In this document: one piece after another, positions 26,597-34,509 of the stretch
Layout: each line of letters opens with the position of its first letter
Position numbering within the stretch: position 1 is the stretch's first letter
NCBI GenBank assembly: GCA_046296295.1
Contig: JBKBLG010000002.1
Coordinates: 124,001-188,000, forward strand
Direction: 5' to 3'
DNA from: UBA10646 sp046296295
GTDB lineage: Bacteria > Bacteroidota > Bacteroidia > Chitinophagales > Chitinophagaceae
DNA length: 64,000 bases
Made by a program: the position numbers and the translations under genes
Notes under the pieces: model-generated
What the model saw: the letters and a program-made list of their open reading frames with translations, nothing else
The model's database searches: none
Told to the model about the DNA's origin: nothing

Positions 26597-26611
26597 ACCT
26601 TACGGTAAATG
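26597..26611 (-). repeat. Dispersed repeat copy after porV
   Basis: Full consensus, eight bases beyond the porV stop codon and before its terminator. Confidence 0.93.
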
Positions 26612-26619
26612 TAAAAATG

Positions 26620-27789
26620 CTACTTACCAGCCTCATCTAAATTGAATGTTAAACCAAAGCGAATGGTGTTACTTAATGGGTTTCTTGTAACCCCTTGTCC
26701 GCTTGGTACAATATAGCTGAAGTTGAGTTCAAATACATTGTAACGGATACCTAAACCAGCTGTTACATAACTACGATTACCTTTCATTTTGTTTTCGTAA
26801 TGGTACCCGGCACGGGCAAAAAACTGATTATTATAAGCATACTCGGCACCTACGCTCCAAATAATTTCTTTAAACTCTTCGCTAAAGCCACCTGGCGCAT
26901 CACCAAAACTTTTAAGCCAACTACCAAATACACCTTGGTTGCGATAATCGGCTAAGGCTGCGCTATCGGCGGTTGGATCTTGTGTTGCAACAGGTGGTGT
27001 AGGTACTAAAAGTTTGTTCATTTCTACGCCTATCATTATTTTATTCTCCTCATCAATAGCCTTGTGGTAGGCAAATCCAATACCAAAGTTGGCAGGAATA
27101 TAATCTCTTGTTAGGGCGTTATCGGTATAGTTGATTTTAGAACCTAAATTAGAAAGTGCCACACCATAGGTAATACCATTACCTGCATCGTCTAGCCCGT
27201 TATGGAAGAAAGTTAAATCGGCAGCAACTGCATTACCAGCTTTATAATTCACGCCATTCACAACGGCACCATTGGCTAGGTTGCTATTGATATAACGCAA
27301 AGCAATGCCGAGTGCATTTTTATTACCAACCTTACGGCTGTAACCAAAATCGATCGCAAACTCACGTGGGCGACTACCACCAAGACTATTACCGGCGAAG
27401 TCAACAAAATCTATACTACCTAGGTTAAAGTAGCGTAAGCCCATGCTTAGTGTTTGCTCTTCATCGAGTTGATAGAATCCACTTAAAGCAATGAGTGATA
27501 CATCTTTGGTAATATCTCTTAACCATGGTGTATAGGTTACCGCCAAACCTGATTTTTGGGTTGAAAACGGCAATTTGGCCTGATTGAAGAAAGATGATGC
27601 AGCATCGGGTGTAGTAGCAATGCCCATTTCTGCCATACCGCCGGCACGTGCATCAGGTGGTACACGTAAGAAGGGTACTGCCGTGGTTACAATGTTCATT
27701 TGTCCGTCGGCAGCTTGCCCATGAACAATATTCAAGGTTCCTACAGCCAATAATGCTACAGCAGATAATTTCAGCAACTGTTTTTTCAT
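26620..27789 (-). CDS. porV: PorV (LptO), type IX secretion outer-membrane protein
   Basis: A 389-residue outer-membrane beta-barrel with a signal peptide ending near VHGQ. The N-terminal plug stretch AVPFLRVPPDARAGGMAEMGIATTPDAASSFFNQAKL is the PorV hallmark (FadL-like family), and the C-terminus ends in an aromatic beta-strand. PorV collects substrates from the SprA translocon and delivers them to the PorU sortase or attachment complex. porU, which often lies next to it, is not present here. It is transcribed divergently from gldJ, another gliding or type IX component, so the intervening 345 bases hold two promoters. Confidence 0.92.
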   Translation of the reverse strand: MKKQLLKLSAVALLAVGTLNIVHGQAADGQMNIVTTAVPFLRVPPDARAGGMAEMGIATTPDAASSFFNQAKLPFSTQKSGLAVTYTPWLRDITKDVSLIALSGFYQLDEEQTLSMGLRYFNLGSIDFVDFAGNSLGGSRPREFAIDFGYSRKVGNKNALGIALRYINSNLANGAVVNGVNYKAGNAVAADLTFFHNGLDDAGNGITYGVALSNLGSKINYTDNALTRDYIPANFGIGFAYHKAIDEENKIMIGVEMNKLLVPTPPVATQDPTADSAALADYRNQGVFGSWLKSFGDAPGGFSEEFKEIIWSVGAEYAYNNQFFARAGYHYENKMKGNRSYVTAGLGIRYNVFELNFSYIVPSGQGVTRNPLSNTIRFGLTFNLDEAGK

Positions 27790-28134
27790 TCGTACTATAA
27801 TTGTTATGCAATTGAAATGGTACTTAGCAACGATGTAGTGCGTTTGGTTAGCACTTCCATTTACCGTAAGGTAGTAACCATCGTTACAGAAGTAGGTGGG
27901 TATAATTTTGCTTCGATAAACTTTTTTTTTGTACCAAATCTATAGTAACGACAAATATATAGGCTAAAGTGCTGTGTGGTAGTAAAAAATCTTACTGATA
28001 ACTTTGTAAAACGGATTTGGGCCTTTATGAACAGTTTTTATAAGTAGTTACACAAAATCGGTTATATTCGCCTGCATATTTTTCACAATAAACAAAGTAT
28101 AATACCGTTTTATACGTACAAAACTCGCTGAATA
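27790..28134. other. Divergent promoter region between porV and gldJ
   Basis: About 345 bases with no gene on either strand. It contains one repeat copy (27858), an eight-T run near 27922, and TATATTCGC, a weak -7-like box, near 28062 for gldJ. No clear -33 boxes. Confidence 0.5.
27858..27872 (+). repeat. Dispersed repeat copy in the porV-gldJ promoter region
   Basis: Full consensus; unpaired; about 70 bases from the porV start. Confidence 0.92.
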
Positions 28135-29682
28135 ATGTTAAGAGGACTCAGAAACACCACATTATTATTGACTGCTGTTGCTGCGTTTGGCGCCTGTAAA
28201 AATGGTGGTTTGTTCAAGAAAAAACCTGAACAATCGAGTGTTACAGGTTGGAATTACAACGATAAAAACCAGGGTGGTTTTAGCGTTGTGAAGCCTAAAG
28301 ACATCAAAACAGGCCCAGGTTTGGTGTTTGTGCAAGGTGGTACTTTTACTATGGGTGCGACGCAAGAAGATGTAATGGGCGATTGGAACAACATTCCACG
28401 ACGGGTTACGGTTAACTCTTTTTTTATTGATAAAACAGAAGTAGCGAACGTTCATTACCGTGAATATCTATACTGGGTTGAAAATGTATTTCAAGACGAA
28501 CAATACAAAGCTGTTGTAGACGGTGCTAAACCAGATACATTAGTTTGGCGTTCTGAATTAGGGTATAATGAGCCTTATGTTGAGTACTATTTCCGTCACC
28601 CAAGCTATAACTACTATCCAGTAGTAGGTGTAACTTGGAAACAGGCGTACGATTTTTGTATTTGGCGTACTGACCGTGTGAACCAACTTGAGCTAATTAA
28701 ACGTGGTTTTCAAAATAAAAATGCTGTAAAGCAAGAACTTAATGGTGGTGGGCAAGATAATTTTAATACCAAGAGTTATTTAATGGGCGAATATCAAGGT
28801 GTACCAGGTAAGCCTAAGAAGAATGGTTTGAAAGATGCACAGGGCCGCCCTCGTAATTTCGTGAAATTTGAAGATGGTATCTTATTACCTGACTATCGCC
28901 TACCAACTGAAGCTGAGTGGGAATATGCTGCATTAGGCTTAATTTCTGAAAACCCGATGCCTCGTAAAGGTGAGAAAAAGCGTGGTGAGGAATTGATTGC
29001 CAACAAACAAATCTACAGCTGGAAAAACGATGGTTACGATAACTTACGTGCTACCCGCCGTGGTGCTTGGCAAGGTGCCATGCTAGCTAACTTTAAGCGT
29101 GGAACAGGTGATTATATGGGTGTTACAGGTGGTTTGAACGACCGTAGTGCCTACCCTAGCACCATCCAAAGTTTCTTCCCGAATGGATTTGGATTGTTTA
29201 ACATGAGTGGTAACGTGAGTGAGTGGGTTGCCGATGTGTATCGCCCTCTTAACGTTGATAACGATGATATTAACCCTTACCGTGGTAACATTTTCAAAAC
29301 AGTTGATAAAAGTGGGGGTGAAGGTAATTTAAGAGATAGCCTCGGTCGTATTAAGTATATCCCTGAAAACGATAGTACACTTAAAACACGCCGCAACTAT
29401 CAGCGCCATTATGCCCTTAACTTCTTAGATGGTGATAGCCTTAGCAATTCTACTTATGGTTACGGTGTTACAACACTTATCAGTGATAGAAGCCGCGTAG
29501 TAAAAGGTGGTAGCTGGAATGATATGCCTTATTGGCTAAGCCCTGGTAGCCGCCGCTTCTTAGAAGAAGATCAGAGTAGTAGCACTATTGGTTTCCGTTG
29601 TGCTATGACACACTATGGTGCACCAGAAGGTAATAAAACCAAGAACGGTAACTTCTTCCCTAGCCGCCGTCCGAAAAAATAA
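28135..29682 (+). CDS. gldJ: GldJ-type gliding/T9SS lipoprotein (formylglycine-generating-enzyme fold)
   Basis: A 515-residue lipoprotein: signal LLLTAVAAFGAC, then KNGGLFKKK. The mature protein is a sulfatase-modifying-factor fold: FVQGGTFTMGATQEDV, PRRVTVNSFFIDKTEVANVHYREYL, YRLPTEAEWEYAALG, MSGNVSEWVADVY, VKGGSWNDM and IGFRCAM. GldJ and GldK share this fold. I choose GldJ because of TGWNYNDKNQGGF after the lipobox and because murF follows directly, as beside gldJ in Flavobacterium. GldJ stabilises the other Gld proteins of the motor and secretion machine. GldK is the alternative, but gldL, gldM and gldN are absent. Confidence 0.85.
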   Translation: MLRGLRNTTLLLTAVAAFGACKNGGLFKKKPEQSSVTGWNYNDKNQGGFSVVKPKDIKTGPGLVFVQGGTFTMGATQEDVMGDWNNIPRRVTVNSFFIDKTEVANVHYREYLYWVENVFQDEQYKAVVDGAKPDTLVWRSELGYNEPYVEYYFRHPSYNYYPVVGVTWKQAYDFCIWRTDRVNQLELIKRGFQNKNAVKQELNGGGQDNFNTKSYLMGEYQGVPGKPKKNGLKDAQGRPRNFVKFEDGILLPDYRLPTEAEWEYAALGLISENPMPRKGEKKRGEELIANKQIYSWKNDGYDNLRATRRGAWQGAMLANFKRGTGDYMGVTGGLNDRSAYPSTIQSFFPNGFGLFNMSGNVSEWVADVYRPLNVDNDDINPYRGNIFKTVDKSGGEGNLRDSLGRIKYIPENDSTLKTRRNYQRHYALNFLDGDSLSNSTYGYGVTTLISDRSRVVKGGSWNDMPYWLSPGSRRFLEEDQSSSTIGFRCAMTHYGAPEGNKTKNGNFFPSRRPKK

Positions 29683-29704
29683 ATCAAACGATTTTGTATA
29701 AAAA

Positions 29705-29731
29705 AACCACCTGCAACAAAGGTGGTTTTTT
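29705..29731 (+). terminator. Terminator of gldJ
   Basis: Stem AACCACCT / AGGTGGTT with a seven-base loop and a T-run. Confidence 0.9.
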
Positions 29732-29739
29732 ATTGCCAG

Positions 29740-29748
29740 TAAGTTTGC
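29740..29748 (+). promoter_or_regulatory. -7 promoter box of murF
   Basis: TAAGTTTGC fits TAnnTTTG, 25 bases before the murF ATG and right after the gldJ terminator. Confidence 0.5.
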
Positions 29749-29773
29749 ATTAACACAACCAATTTAATATTGT

Positions 29774-31069
29774 ATGTATACCGATATTACAACCTTATAC
29801 CAACACTTCTTACAACATCGCCAAATTGCAACAGACACTCGCAAGCTTACACCTGGTTGCATTTTTTTTGCGCTAAAAGGTAACCATTTCAATGGTAACC
29901 AATTTGCATTGCAAGCATTAGCACAAGGTGCAGCTTTTGCTGTAGTAGATGAACTTGTAGATGCCAACAACCCACGTTTATTATTAGTACCCGATGTATT
30001 AACAGCACTCCAACAACTCGCCAAACACCACCGAAGCCAATTAAACATACCTGTAATAGCCATTACCGGAAGTAATGGAAAAACCACTACAAAAGAACTA
30101 GTGCATGCAGTACTGAGCAGCCATTTCAAAACCAGCACTACAGTAGGAAATTTGAACAATCATATTGGTGTGCCACTCACCTTATTGGCAATACCAACCG
30201 ATTCCGAAATAGCAGTGGTAGAAATGGGCGCTAACCACCAAAAAGAAATTGAAGGCTACTGTGTGTACACTCAACCTACACATGGCATCATTACTAACTG
30301 CGGTAAGGCACATCTCGAGGGCTTCGGCGGCATAGAAGGCGTTCGAAAAGGCAAAGGTGAATTATATAATTACATCAAAACACACGAGGGAACCATATTC
30401 GCCTACAGCGATTACGATTACCTGCATCAAATGAGCAATGGTATACAACGCATTGTATGGTATGGCACACAAGCAGGTAATGTAACGGGCCATGTTATTA
30501 CCAGTGAGCCATTTTTGCAAGTAGCGGTTACCAGCGGCACCTCATTTACGCAAGTGAATACCCAACTCGTGGGGGCTTATAACCTACCTAACGTATTGTG
30601 TGCAATTGCAGTAGGGCAGCATTTTGGGGTACCTTACGGTAAAATAGAAAGCGCCATTCGTAATTACACACCTGGCAACAGCAGATCGCAGCTAATACAG
30701 TGGAACGGTAATCAGGTAATACTAGATGCCTACAATGCCAACCCTACAAGCATGAAAGCTGCTATTGAAAATTTTGCAGCCCTGCACGCCACCCAAAAAG
30801 TAGTTATAATTGGCGGTATGATGGAACTAGGCGAAGCAAGTGTTGCAGAACATACAGCCATTATTGCACTATTACAACAATACCAATGGCATAGAGTAGT
30901 ACTGGTAGGCGGCGATTTTGCAGCAGTAGCACATTCATACTTATATTTCAACAATGCGAGCGAAGCTGGCACTTGGTTACACGAACAACAGTTTAACAAT
31001 GCATATTTGCTCATTAAAGGCAGCCGTAGCATGCAGATGGAAAAAGTATTACAGCCCCTGGCACAGTAG
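29774..31069 (+). CDS. murF: UDP-N-acetylmuramoyl-tripeptide--D-alanyl-D-alanine ligase
   Basis: A 431-residue cytosolic enzyme that adds D-Ala-D-Ala to the UDP-MurNAc-tripeptide, the last cytoplasmic step in making the peptidoglycan precursor. Mur-ligase motifs are DTRKLTPGCIFFALKG at the N-terminus, the ATP loop ITGSNGKTTTKE (residues 97-108), VVEMGANHQKEI, TNCGKAHLEGFG, and LDAYNANPTSMKAA with the C-terminal NANP signature. A repeat copy at 30631 reads Pro-Tyr-Gly-Lys. Confidence 0.95.
   Translation: MYTDITTLYQHFLQHRQIATDTRKLTPGCIFFALKGNHFNGNQFALQALAQGAAFAVVDELVDANNPRLLLVPDVLTALQQLAKHHRSQLNIPVIAITGSNGKTTTKELVHAVLSSHFKTSTTVGNLNNHIGVPLTLLAIPTDSEIAVVEMGANHQKEIEGYCVYTQPTHGIITNCGKAHLEGFGGIEGVRKGKGELYNYIKTHEGTIFAYSDYDYLHQMSNGIQRIVWYGTQAGNVTGHVITSEPFLQVAVTSGTSFTQVNTQLVGAYNLPNVLCAIAVGQHFGVPYGKIESAIRNYTPGNSRSQLIQWNGNQVILDAYNANPTSMKAAIENFAALHATQKVVIIGGMMELGEASVAEHTAIIALLQQYQWHRVVLVGGDFAAVAHSYLYFNNASEAGTWLHEQQFNNAYLLIKGSRSMQMEKVLQPLAQ
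30631..30643 (-). repeat. Dispersed repeat copy inside murF
   Basis: ACCTTACGGTAAA then A, read as Pro-Tyr-Gly-Lys, the same frame as one copy in the ComEA-like gene. Confidence 0.85.
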
Positions 31070-31087
31070 CGTAACCAAAGTCACGGA

Positions 31088-31330
31088 TTGAGTAATACAC
31101 ACTTCAGATATTTACAGTGTAAAAAATGCTATATGTTATATCGCCACTCTCGCAAAAACTTTTTTCCACTCATTGTCAGGTTGCTTTATAGCATTCCATT
31201 GTGGTGGGTAGCTATTGCCTATCGTTCATGGCCTGCGGCTATAATTGGTGTAGTATTAGTAGCTGCGGCCTTCGTAGGACATTTCACACAGAAGGGCTGT
31301 GGTTACGATGGCAGTAGCTGCCAACGTTAA
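31088..31330 (+). CDS. Small membrane protein of unknown function
   Basis: An 80-residue protein if the TTG at 31088 is the start; an ATG at 31133 would give 65 residues. It has a short Cys-rich head (LQCKKCYMLY), two hydrophobic segments (LLYSIPLWWVAIAY and AAIIGVVLVAAAFVGHF) and a Cys-containing tail (GCGYDGSSC). I do not recognise a family. The CxxC head only exists with the TTG start. It lies 18 bases after murF and 47 bases before the DUF983 gene, another small membrane protein with a CxxC head. Confidence 0.55.
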   Translation: MSNTHFRYLQCKKCYMLYRHSRKNFFPLIVRLLYSIPLWWVAIAYRSWPAAIIGVVLVAAAFVGHFTQKGCGYDGSSCQR

Positions 31331-31335
31331 TCGCG

Positions 31336-31344
31336 TATCTTTGC
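31336..31344 (+). promoter_or_regulatory. -7 promoter box of the DUF983 gene
   Basis: TATCTTTGC fits TAnnTTTG well; about 33 bases before the ATG. Confidence 0.45.
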
Positions 31345-31377
31345 GCTGCTAACTTATATTTAAAAGTAATTCTTATT

Positions 31378-31833
31378 ATGCCAGAACAACCCGCAAAAAG
31401 AAATTATCTGCTCAGCGTATTGCAATGTAAGTGCCCACGCTGCAGAGAAGGTAACATGTTTGTTGACCCTCACCCTTATCATTTAAAAACCTATATGAAT
31501 ATGAACGAGGCTTGCCCGGTATGCGGCCAGCCTACAGAAATTGAAGTAGGCTTTTACTATGGTACTGCTTATGTTAGTTATGCACTTACAGTTGCTTTTT
31601 CAGTATCTACCTTTGTAGCTTGGTGGGTATTGATAGGGTTTTCACTCTACGATAATAGAATATTTTATTGGCTTGGTTTAAATGCCGTTTTAATGCTTGT
31701 ATTACAACCCGTTTTTATGCGTATTAGCCGTAGTATTTGGTTAAGCTGGTTCGTTAAATACGATCCTGAATGGAGCCAACACAAACTCGGCAACTTTGAA
31801 CGTGTAATTGATGCTCATAAAGGTAATTGGTAA
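31378..31833 (+). CDS. DUF983 membrane protein
   Basis: A 151-residue protein. It opens with a zinc-ribbon-like Cys pair, LQCKCPRCREGNMF, and a second pair CPVCGQPTE at about residues 47-55. Two or three hydrophobic segments follow (ALTVAFSVSTFVAWWVLIGF and LGLNAVLMLVLQPVFMRI). This is the DUF983 family, of unknown function and widespread in Bacteroidota and Alphaproteobacteria. The repeat copy 12 bases after the stop forms an inverted pair with a shortened copy. Confidence 0.87.
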   Translation: MPEQPAKRNYLLSVLQCKCPRCREGNMFVDPHPYHLKTYMNMNEACPVCGQPTEIEVGFYYGTAYVSYALTVAFSVSTFVAWWVLIGFSLYDNRIFYWLGLNAVLMLVLQPVFMRISRSIWLSWFVKYDPEWSQHKLGNFERVIDAHKGNW

Positions 31834-31845
31834 TTAGCGTTATTG

Positions 31846-31860
31846 CTTTTACCGTAAGGT
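31846..31860 (+). repeat. Dispersed repeat copy after the DUF983 gene
   Basis: CTTTTACCGTAAGGT; core exact, one base off the outer consensus. Directly abuts an inverted shortened copy at 31861. Confidence 0.85.
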
Positions 31861-31875
31861 ACACTTACGTAAATG
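31861..31875 (-). repeat. Shortened palindromic form of the dispersed repeat
   Basis: ACACTTACGTAAATG: the central base is missing, so TTACGTAA is a perfect palindrome. Inverted against the copy at 31846. Confidence 0.55.
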
Positions 31876-31906
31876 ATTGCATGAAGGCATTCATATACTT
31901 ACTTTT

Positions 31907-32122
31907 TTATTCGCCTCGCTTTTTATAAGCTACCAACAACACAATGCCCGTAACACATGCAATTGGCCCTGCATACCAGGGGAAAATAATATCTTTTCGT
32001 TGGTAGTTAACTACTTGTGCATTGCCGTAGTTAGCAATGGTATTTTTTTTCTCCCAATACCAGGTTCCTTTGTACATCATGTACAAGCCTAAAATAATGA
32101 ATACAATTGCTAAAAAACGCAT
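31907..32122 (-). CDS. Small two-helix membrane protein of unknown function
   Basis: A 71-residue protein with two membrane segments (FLAIVFIILGLYMMYKGTWYW and AGPIACVTGIVLLVAYK) joined by a polar loop. A -7-like box sits four bases before its ATG. The opposite strand holds an overlapping frame of equal length that lacks these features and is not called. It is not recognised as a named family. It lies upstream of the L,D-transpeptidase stop on the same strand, with 28 bases between. Confidence 0.6.
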   Translation of the reverse strand: MRFLAIVFIILGLYMMYKGTWYWEKKNTIANYGNAQVVNYQRKDIIFPWYAGPIACVTGIVLLVAYKKRGE

Positions 32123-32126
32123 ACTG

Positions 32127-32134
32127 CAAAGTTG
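32127..32134 (-). promoter_or_regulatory. -7-like box, four bases before the small membrane protein start
   Basis: CAACTTTG on the minus strand differs from TAnnTTTG in the first base; CAGT then separates it from the ATG. Confidence 0.4.
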
Positions 32135-32149
32135 CTGCGATTCATTACA

Positions 32150-33748
32150 CTAATGATAGAAAAGTTTTGCTTCCATTTTTTTATCGTGCCCGTAGATATC
32201 TTTTCTAAAATTAAGCTTTCCATCTTGATCAACCCATGCTGTGAAATAGCCAATAAATACCGGTATTGTAGGCTGTAGCGTTACCCATTTTTCTTGTGCT
32301 TGATGCATGGCATTATAAATGCTTGTACTATCCCAAGCGGTATTGTTACGTAGTAAATATTGTGCTAACCAAGCCGGCTCTCCTACACGAATACAACCAT
32401 GGCTAAAGCTGCGATTAGTAGCGTTAAATAATCCTCGATTGGGTGTGTCGTGTAAATAAATGTTGTAATTATTAGGAAACAAGAACTTCACCAAACCAAG
32501 ACTGTTACTGCCGCCTGGCTTTTGCCGAATCATTGGCAACGATGCAGTACCTCCATAAACCTCCATATTGTTACGAGCTAAATAATTAGGATCTCGCTGC
32601 ATAGCTGGTAGCAACTCTTTTTGTACAATACTGCTAGGTACATTCCAATAAGGACTAAATACTATATATTTTAGTCTGCCTGAAAATATAACGGTGCTAT
32701 TAGCAGAAGTACCTACAATTACACGAATATCTTTTACCAACTTTTTATGTTCAAAAATGTGCAATCGATACTCAGGAATATTAACTAATATGTACACGCT
32801 ATCTTCTATTTTAGGCATCCAACGTACACGCTCCATGTTAATACGAATTTGTTTGATACGCTTGCTAATACTGTCGTTCAATTCGCTAAGCATGGTTTTT
32901 CCGATAACACCATCGGTTGTTAAGCCATAGCGCTTCTGAAAACCCTTTACCGCAGCTTCAAAAGCTGCATCGTAATAAGGTGTAGTATCTTTAACAGCAT
33001 AATCACCATACACATATAGGCGTTCTTTTATGGCTTTGATGGCGGCGGCACTATCGCCTTTACGTAAGTTGGTTGCACTCAAGGCAATTGGTTGATGATC
33101 CCAATCGTACTGTTTTTGTGCTGCCAAAAGTTTCACTAAATAATCTCGAAGTGCTTTATACTGCGGGTTTAATGGCTCATAATTGTTGTTAGTACTATCT
33201 AGCTCTTGCTCTAAAATACTCGCTAGCGCAATTTTTTTTCTTGGAATAAACCAACCCAATTCGCTTACATCAATATCGGCACCTTTATAGATGCTTTTAG
33301 CATAGTTGAAGAACTGTCCGGTAAGCAACAACTCGTTCCGCAACTGATCTTGCTGGGTAAGGTTTTTGAGCCTATCGTTACGTTGAACGGCTGCCATCAA
33401 TCGTAATGTTTCAGGCCGTATTAATGTGCTATCAATTTCTGCATCTAAAGCATTGCTTAGTGCATGTATAAAACTTACAGCTTCAGATGTAATACCATCG
33501 CAATCGAACCATGCAAATTGAAAATTTCGTTGTTTATAAAAGTCAAAATAATCGGGTGCATAATTGCTATTCAACGAATCTGATGCTAAAAATTGTGCCA
33601 GTGCAGTACTATCGAAAAAGAAGTTATTAAAACTTGTTGTTGTATTAATGGTTGTGTCAACTACTACTGGCTTTCGTTCTCTTTTTTTCAGATTACATCC
33701 AGCTAATAGCAGTACAGTAATACACAACAAAGCGTAGTAACGATTCAT
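32150..33748 (-). CDS. L,D-transpeptidase, YcbB-like, with peptidoglycan-binding domain
   Basis: A 532-residue lipoprotein: MNRYYALLCITVLLLAGC with the lipobox LAGC. A helical scaffold region is followed by a peptidoglycan-binding domain (FEAAVKGFQKRYGLTTDGVIGKTMLSELN) and a YkuD catalytic domain with FSHGCIRVGEPAWLAQYLL, where His-Gly-Cys-Ile-Arg holds the nucleophile. It makes 3-3 cross-links or joins a lipoprotein to the wall. The ATG 33748 gives the lipoprotein signal; an upstream in-frame start at 33784 would not. It lies 40 bases downstream of rsmE. Confidence 0.92.
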   Translation of the reverse strand: MNRYYALLCITVLLLAGCNLKKRERKPVVVDTTINTTTSFNNFFFDSTALAQFLASDSLNSNYAPDYFDFYKQRNFQFAWFDCDGITSEAVSFIHALSNALDAEIDSTLIRPETLRLMAAVQRNDRLKNLTQQDQLRNELLLTGQFFNYAKSIYKGADIDVSELGWFIPRKKIALASILEQELDSTNNNYEPLNPQYKALRDYLVKLLAAQKQYDWDHQPIALSATNLRKGDSAAAIKAIKERLYVYGDYAVKDTTPYYDAAFEAAVKGFQKRYGLTTDGVIGKTMLSELNDSISKRIKQIRINMERVRWMPKIEDSVYILVNIPEYRLHIFEHKKLVKDIRVIVGTSANSTVIFSGRLKYIVFSPYWNVPSSIVQKELLPAMQRDPNYLARNNMEVYGGTASLPMIRQKPGGSNSLGLVKFLFPNNYNIYLHDTPNRGLFNATNRSFSHGCIRVGEPAWLAQYLLRNNTAWDSTSIYNAMHQAQEKWVTLQPTIPVFIGYFTAWVDQDGKLNFRKDIYGHDKKMEAKLFYH

Positions 33749-33762
33749 GAAATTCACGTTGG

Positions 33763-33775
33763 GCTTACGTAAATA
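33763..33775 (-). repeat. Shortened palindromic form of the dispersed repeat
   Basis: GCTTACGTAAATA, central base missing; in the gap between rsmE and the transpeptidase gene. Confidence 0.4.
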
Positions 33776-33787
33776 TACATGCATATA

Positions 33788-34489
33788 TTAAGCAAATTGT
33801 AATAATGTGGCACCAATAATACCCGCGGTTTCAGTTCTCAGTCGCGTACTACCTAAACTTACTGGTGTATAGCCTTTTGCTAAGGCTTCAGATACTTCCT
33901 CGGGTGAAAAATCGCCTTCAGGACCAATATATAAAGTACATTTATTGGGTATGCTACAACGTTGTAATGGTATTTTTTCAGCAGCATAACAGTGTGCAAT
34001 AAAGCCAACTTCGCTATCGAGTGATGCCAACCTTGCGGTAAATGAGATAGGCTCATGCAATACAGGTAACCATACTTGCTCGCTTTGCAACATAGCTGCC
34101 ACTAAAATTTGCTGCATACGATCGAATCTAAAATGCTGCTTTTCAGTTCTATCGCATTTTAGTGGAACAATAGCAGTAATACCTAATTCTGTTGCTTTTT
34201 CAAGCATCCATTCGAAGCGACTAGCGTTTTTTAGCAGACTAATTGCCAAGGTATGTTGCTTTGCCGGCAATGGTAACTGCTGTACACTTTCTATTTGAAC
34301 AATACTTTCTTTTTTAGTTACTTGGGTTAAAACTGCTCTTACTAACAAGCCTAACCCATTGGTAAGGTGCATAGCCTCCCCAATTTGCATACGCAATACT
34401 TGAACCGCATGTTTATGGGTTTCAGAGCTTAGCAAATGGTGGTGTGCTGTTGCTGCAATATTGGGTTCATAAAAAAAAGGAAGTTGCAT
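33788..34489 (-). CDS. rsmE: 16S rRNA (uracil-1498-N3)-methyltransferase
   Basis: A 233-residue SPOUT-family enzyme. The N-terminal PUA-like domain carries FFYEPN and HAVQVLRMQIGE. The C-terminal knot has LLKNASRFEWMLEKATELGITAIVPLKCDRTE, the SAM-binding IGPEGDFSPEE and SLGSTRLRTETAGI. A copy with one mismatch of the dispersed repeat at 34030 is read as Phe-Thr-Ala-Arg. It is probably co-transcribed with dnaB, 20 bases upstream. Confidence 0.94.
   Translation of the reverse strand: MQLPFFYEPNIAATAHHHLLSSETHKHAVQVLRMQIGEAMHLTNGLGLLVRAVLTQVTKKESIVQIESVQQLPLPAKQHTLAISLLKNASRFEWMLEKATELGITAIVPLKCDRTEKQHFRFDRMQQILVAAMLQSEQVWLPVLHEPISFTARLASLDSEVGFIAHCYAAEKIPLQRCSIPNKCTLYIGPEGDFSPEEVSEALAKGYTPVSLGSTRLRTETAGIIGATLLQFA
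34030..34044 (-). repeat. Dispersed repeat copy with one mismatch inside rsmE
   Basis: ACCTTGCGGTAAATG; the fifth base of the core is changed. Confidence 0.6.
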
Positions 34490-34509
34490 AACATTACTTT
34501 AAGCCCCAA

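Noticed and set aside
31877..32092. A 71-residue plus-strand frame
   Set aside because: It overlaps the minus-strand two-helix protein, which has a promoter box and a clearer membrane pattern. Neither is certain, but the minus-strand one is better.
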